Positions 60,540 to 64,000 of a DNA stretch of 64,000 bases are shown here, in pieces. The notes below the pieces were generated by a model. It was not told where the DNA came from, searched no databases, and was given only the letters and a program-made list of their open reading frames with translations. A program made the position numbers and the translations under genes. This DNA is from Polynucleobacter sp. UK-Mo-2m-Kol15 (GTDB taxonomy: Bacteria; Pseudomonadota; Gammaproteobacteria; Burkholderiales; Burkholderiaceae), in contig NZ_JACVQC010000001.1 in NCBI RefSeq assembly GCF_018881505.1, forward strand, positions 1,657,927 through 1,721,926. Direction: 5' to 3'. Position 1 is the stretch's first letter. Every line of letters begins with the position of its first letter.

Positions 60540-61978
60540 GATGCACTCTCCAAAATATTTTTCATTCCATCAAGGCTTTCCTGGATGCTAGCCCTCACAT
60601 TCAAATCTTGCATCAAGAAATTTTCTATTGAATTGTGTTTTTGGATAGCCTCATCCAATATCGAGTCGGCGCCATTAACATAAGCACCAACGTTGATTAA
60701 ATCTAAGTTGCGGCTATATTTTGCATTTAGCTGCTTTAATTTTTGCGCGTGCACTCGATGATCATCTTTAACGATGCTATGCATCACACGACTGATGGAC
60801 TGCTCTACGTTAATGGCTGGGTAATGACCAGCTTCTGCTAATGCTCGATCCAGAACAATATGGCCATCTAAAATTGCTCGCGCAGAATCTGCGATCGGAT
60901 CTTGTTGATCGTCTCCTTCTGTGAGCACAGTATAAAAAGCCGTAATCGTTCCTCCACCAACATCACTATTGCCGGCCCGCTCTACCAATTTCGGTAGCTT
61001 TGCAAATACGGATGGCGGATAACCCTTAGTGGCTGGGGGCTCACCAACAGCTAGAGCAATTTCACGTTGCGCCATTGCAAATCGAGTGAGTGAATCCATG
61101 ATCAACAAAACATGCTTGCCTTCATCACGGAAGAACTCTGCAACACTTGAACAATAATTTGCAGCTTGAACTCGCATTAAAGGAGATTCATCAGCTGGGG
61201 AGGCAATGACAACGGAACGCTTTAAGCCATCTTCACCCAAAATGTTTTCAATAAATTCTTTTACTTCGCGGCCACGTTCACCAATTAAACCTACAACAAT
61301 AATGTCAGCATCGGTATACCTAGCCATCATGCCCAATAAAATACTTTTACCAACCCCCGATCCAGCAAATAGGCCCATACGTTGACCACGGCCTACCGTC
61401 AGCAAACCATTAATTGCCCTCACCCCAACATCTAAAATATGGTCAATCGGAGATCGTTTTAGCGGATTGATTGGTTCTGACTGTAATGAAGAAAAATGCT
61501 CAGCATTTAATGGTCCGAGCTCATCAATCGGTCGTCCTGTTGCATCCAACACTCTGCCTAATAATTGGGTGCCAACTGGTAATTGCGCACGATAAGAATT
61601 AGTTCCCTCATGAATATTTTTATCATTCTGAGTATCTGAAAATAAGCGTCCATACTTTGACGGGACACTCTTCAAATACACTTTAGTACCAGGTGCTATA
61701 CCCTCCGTACTACCTTGAGGCATTAAGAAAAGTTTATTCTTATCAAAACCGACTACTTCGGCTTCGATAGATTTGTTATCCGATAAAGGAATAACACAAG
61801 TGCTGCCAACCGATAACTCTATGCCAGATACCTCAATAACTAGGCCCGTCACCTTCACTACGCGACCAGCAAACTGCGTAGTCTCTGTATTGGAGAGGGT
61901 TTGCTCACAGTTATTTAAAAAACAAGACAGTAAGCCAGTGAAATCTTGTTGAATATCCTTGTTCACATGAGGCCGCAT
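60536..61978 (-). CDS. fliI: Flagellum-specific ATPase FliI
   Basis: The 480-residue F1-like ATPase has Walker [21 protein letters not shown], the [12 protein letters not shown] motif, Walker [21 protein letters not shown] and [20 protein letters not shown] (shown in two parts). It energises substrate unfolding at the export gate and is held by FliH. Its start overlaps the fliH stop by one base. Confidence 0.98.
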   Translation of the reverse strand: MRPHVNKDIQQDFTGLLSCFLNNCEQTLSNTETTQFAGRVVKVTGLVIEVSGIELSVGSTCVIPLSDNKSIEAEVVGFDKNKLFLMPQGSTEGIAPGTKVYLKSVPSKYGRLFSDTQNDKNIHEGTNSYRAQLPVGTQLLGRVLDATGRPIDELGPLNAEHFSSLQSEPINPLKRSPIDHILDVGVRAINGLLTVGRGQRMGLFAGSGVGKSILLGMMARYTDADIIVVGLIGERGREVKEFIENILGEDGLKRSVVIASPADESPLMRVQAANYCSSVAEFFRDEGKHVLLIMDSLTRFAMAQREIALAVGEPPATKGYPPSVFAKLPKLVERAGNSDVGGGTITAFYTVLTEGDDQQDPIADSARAILDGHIVLDRALAEAGHYPAINVEQSISRVMHSIVKDDHRVHAQKLKQLNAKYSRNLDLINVGAYVNGADSILDEAIQKHNSIENFLMQDLNVRASIQESLDGMKNILESAS

Positions 61979-62610
61979 TACATCTCCTCATGCCAATCGA
62001 GATTCTTACCCAATGATTCAGTAATCGCCTTCCAGCGCACTTCATTACTTGCATCGATCGCATTATGCGCTGTCTCTATGAGGCAGCCACCACGATCAAT
62101 TTCTGAATTTTCTAGTAAATGCCATTGCATTGAACTTAACTCATCCTGTAAATACTGTCGCACTATGACAGCATCCTCGGGATGAACGGAAAGCTTTAAT
62201 TCAGTAGCATTAATGAACTTTATTGTCGCCTGCGCAATGATTGCCTTTATGACATCCGGATTAACTTTGATTTCTGATCGAATCATCGACTTAGCAATAA
62301 CTAAGGATAGATTTAATACGTCATCACAAATTTCTACATTTTTGGCAATAATAGCGGCACTAAATTTTTGGGCTAAAGTCTCTAGGGCGAGCTTTTCATC
62401 TGCATTTTCAGAATGTGCCAAAGATTTTCCCTTGGAATAACCATCCTTAAAACCAGAGTCATGACCTTCGGCATAGGCTTTATCAATGACCGCTTGAATT
62501 TCATCGGCGGTAAGCTGGGGAACCGCATCCGGATCCTCTTTAGGCAGTGGATTCGCAAACCCAGGGGGTACCAAATCAACAAATATTAAGCTATTGTCCC
62601 TATTAGACAT
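61978..62610 (-). CDS. fliH: Flagellar export regulator FliH
   Basis: From ATG at 62610 the product has 210 residues beginning [20 protein letters not shown]. The frame also offers ATG at 62619 and GTG at 62622; GGTGA lies at a good distance only for 62610. The middle has the FliH/HrpE glycine-heptad helix [20 protein letters not shown] and the C-terminal domain ends [20 protein letters not shown]. It binds and controls FliI. Confidence 0.92.
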   Translation of the reverse strand: MSNRDNSLIFVDLVPPGFANPLPKEDPDAVPQLTADEIQAVIDKAYAEGHDSGFKDGYSKGKSLAHSENADEKLALETLAQKFSAAIIAKNVEICDDVLNLSLVIAKSMIRSEIKVNPDVIKAIIAQATIKFINATELKLSVHPEDAVIVRQYLQDELSSMQWHLLENSEIDRGGCLIETAHNAIDASNEVRWKAITESLGKNLDWHEEM

Positions 62611-63607
62611 AAGACTCATCACCCTTATTGCTCAACATGATTTGGCCTTCTTCAAATAATGTACGAACAATCTGCAGGATTTCTTTTTGAGCGCCTTCAA
62701 CGTCAGATAGCTTGACAGGGCCTTTATTTTCCAAATCATCTCTCATCATGTCTGCAGCACGTGTCGACATGTTTTTAAAGATTTTCTCTCTAAGCTCGGC
62801 ACCAGTACCCTTTAGTGCAGTAATTAACACCTCGGATTGAACATCGCGCAGAATGGTTTGAATACCTTTATCGTCAATGCCCAAGATGTCATCAAATACA
62901 AACATCTCATCCATAATTTTTTGAGCCATATCGATGTCATATTCTTTAAAGCTATCCATCAAAATGACTTCTTGAGGGCCGGTAATGAAGTTCATGATCT
63001 CAGCAGCAGCTCGTATTCCGCCAATCTGCTTTTTGCTTCCGGCTTGATTGGTGGCCAATAATTTGCCTAGCACTGCATTGAGCTCTTTGAGTGCCGTAGG
63101 TTTGATTTCCTCAAGGGTGGCAATGCGCAGCATGACATCCTTGCGCAAGTCCTCAGAAAATAAAGTTAATATCTGTGAGGCTTGATCAGGCTCCAGATGC
63201 ACTAAGATGGTTGCAATAATTTGCGGATGTTCGTAGCGGATTAAATCTGCAACCGCAGTTCCATCCATCCACTTCAAACTTTCAATACCCTCAGAATCGC
63301 GACTATCTAGGATTCGTTGAAATAAGCCACTAGCGGTTTCGTTACCAAGCGCCTTACTTAATACGTTTCTAGTAAATTCATCGGTATCAAAGTTCAGTGC
63401 CGCACCTTCACCCGCCACACTAAAAAATTCACGTAAGGTTGCAGCCACCTCGGCTTGCTCTACCCTTCTCAGGGTGGCCATAATACCGCCCAAGCGCTGA
63501 ACATCTCTTGGGCTGATATATTTCATTACCTCAGAAGCACCCTCCTCGCCAAGGGCGAGCATGAGCACTGCTGCTTTACTAAGACCGTCAGTATTAGGAG
63601 GAGGCAT
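62603..63607 (-). CDS. fliG: Flagellar motor switch protein FliG
   Basis: The product has 334 residues from ATG at 63607 (GGTGAG upstream; a GTG at 63613 is also in frame). It has the N-terminal FliF-binding SKAAVLMLALGEEGASEVMK and EHPQIIATILVHLEPDQASQ, and the torque helix region FVFDDILGIDDKGIQTILRD with charged residues. FliG couples to stators of both Mot sets. It overlaps fliF and fliH. Confidence 0.97.
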   Translation of the reverse strand: MPPPNTDGLSKAAVLMLALGEEGASEVMKYISPRDVQRLGGIMATLRRVEQAEVAATLREFFSVAGEGAALNFDTDEFTRNVLSKALGNETASGLFQRILDSRDSEGIESLKWMDGTAVADLIRYEHPQIIATILVHLEPDQASQILTLFSEDLRKDVMLRIATLEEIKPTALKELNAVLGKLLATNQAGSKKQIGGIRAAAEIMNFITGPQEVILMDSFKEYDIDMAQKIMDEMFVFDDILGIDDKGIQTILRDVQSEVLITALKGTGAELREKIFKNMSTRAADMMRDDLENKGPVKLSDVEGAQKEILQIVRTLFEEGQIMLSNKGDESYV

Positions 63608-64000
63608 TTCCACTCACCCAGTTAGATACAACATCGGCAACCACCTTAGGATTATCTCTAGCCAATGACTGTACATTATCAATATCGCGCTGATATGGCG
63701 ACTTCTTAATTACTGGCATACCTGTATCATCCATATCTTCCTCAAAAGCGAGAGCAGCTTTGGCGCGCCCAGGGAATATGGTCTCACCGGAAGCCCATTT
63801 AGACATCATTGGCTTGAGCGCTTTTCTATACAGCAGGAAGGCAATGATGATGCTGAGGATGATCTTACCTGACTCTTTGGCCATATCTATATAGCTCGCA
63901 TTCTTCCAAACGGGTAGATCAGGAATATCGCTGACTCTGTTGTCTGTAAATGGCGTGTTCACCACACTCAAGCTATCACCACGCTCCTCATTGAAACCCA
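63594..64000 (-). CDS. fliF: Flagellar M-ring protein FliF (partial, N-terminus outside window)
   Basis: The visible C-terminal 135 residues include DIPDLPVWKNASYIDMAKES, the second membrane helix GKIILSIIIAFLLYRKALKP and the FliG-binding tail ending SNWVSGNASS. It is open to the right edge. FliF forms the MS-ring. The stop lies inside the start of fliG, a common arrangement. Confidence 0.95.
   Translation of the reverse strand, partial: GFNEERGDSLSVVNTPFTDNRVSDIPDLPVWKNASYIDMAKESGKIILSIIIAFLLYRKALKPMMSKWASGETIFPGRAKAALAFEEDMDDTGMPVIKKSPYQRDIDNVQSLARDNPKVVADVVSNWVSGNASS

Overview
The window looks like a chromosomal segment of a free-living betaproteobacterium of the Burkholderiaceae, most likely Polynucleobacter or a close relative. 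This is inferred from the moderately low GC, compact gene packing, the protein flavour of pgi, nadA/nadC and ppc, and a single large flagellar region. No 16S rRNA gene is present, so the genus is an inference.

Region 1 (1-18.4 kb) is mainly metabolism. A tight minus-strand operon encodes a class III CoA-transferase, an HMG-CoA-lyase-family enzyme, PEP carboxylase, glycerate 2-kinase and a glyoxylate/hydroxypyruvate reductase (cut by the left edge). A divergent LysR regulator has a palindromic T-N11-A operator. The set resembles part of a serine-cycle-like or glyoxylate/C2 route. Next comes a segment of about 950 bp with two small orphan genes, a G-quadruplex-like tract and a palindrome. It is bounded by a 13-bp repeat of the tRNA-Ser(UGA) 3' end, which looks like an old integration scar. 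Then follow an LhgO-like oxidase, pgi, a phosphomannomutase/phosphoglucomutase, a ccdAB toxin-antitoxin pair with a 15-bp-arm operator, and nadA-nadC.

Region 2 (16.3-28.5 kb) holds flagellar control and motor genes. The master regulator flhDC lies between two paralogous hybrid histidine kinases. The second kinase carries a 243-bp exact repeat in its two receiver domains. Two FlgO-family envelope proteins, a membrane methyltransferase, motAB and a degenerate chemoreceptor ending in a CheR-tether-like pentapeptide follow.

Region 3 (28.6-35.9 kb) is flhB-flhA-flhF-(P-loop-less FlhG)-fliA-motC-motD, giving a second stator pair and sigma28. Region 4 (35.9-43.3 kb, minus strand) is flgB to flgJ, the rod, hook and rings. 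Region 5 (43.5-50.2 kb, plus strand) is flgA, flgM, three very short divergent flagellin-like genes, a FliS-like chaperone and a TPR/GT9/exostosin-like glycosyltransferase fusion. Sigma28 promoters precede flgM and the second flagellin-like gene.

Region 6 (50.3-64 kb, minus strand) is the export and basal-body operon fliF(partial)-G-H-I-J-K, a BLUF blue-light sensor, a small unknown, fliL-M-N-O-P-Q-R, then a TPR glycosyltransferase and an FkbM methyltransferase. The glycan genes end each of two converging flagellar operons, suggesting that the unusual flagellins are glycosylated. cheA/W/Y/R/B, fliC of standard form, fliD, flgK, flgL, flgN and fliE are not in the window.
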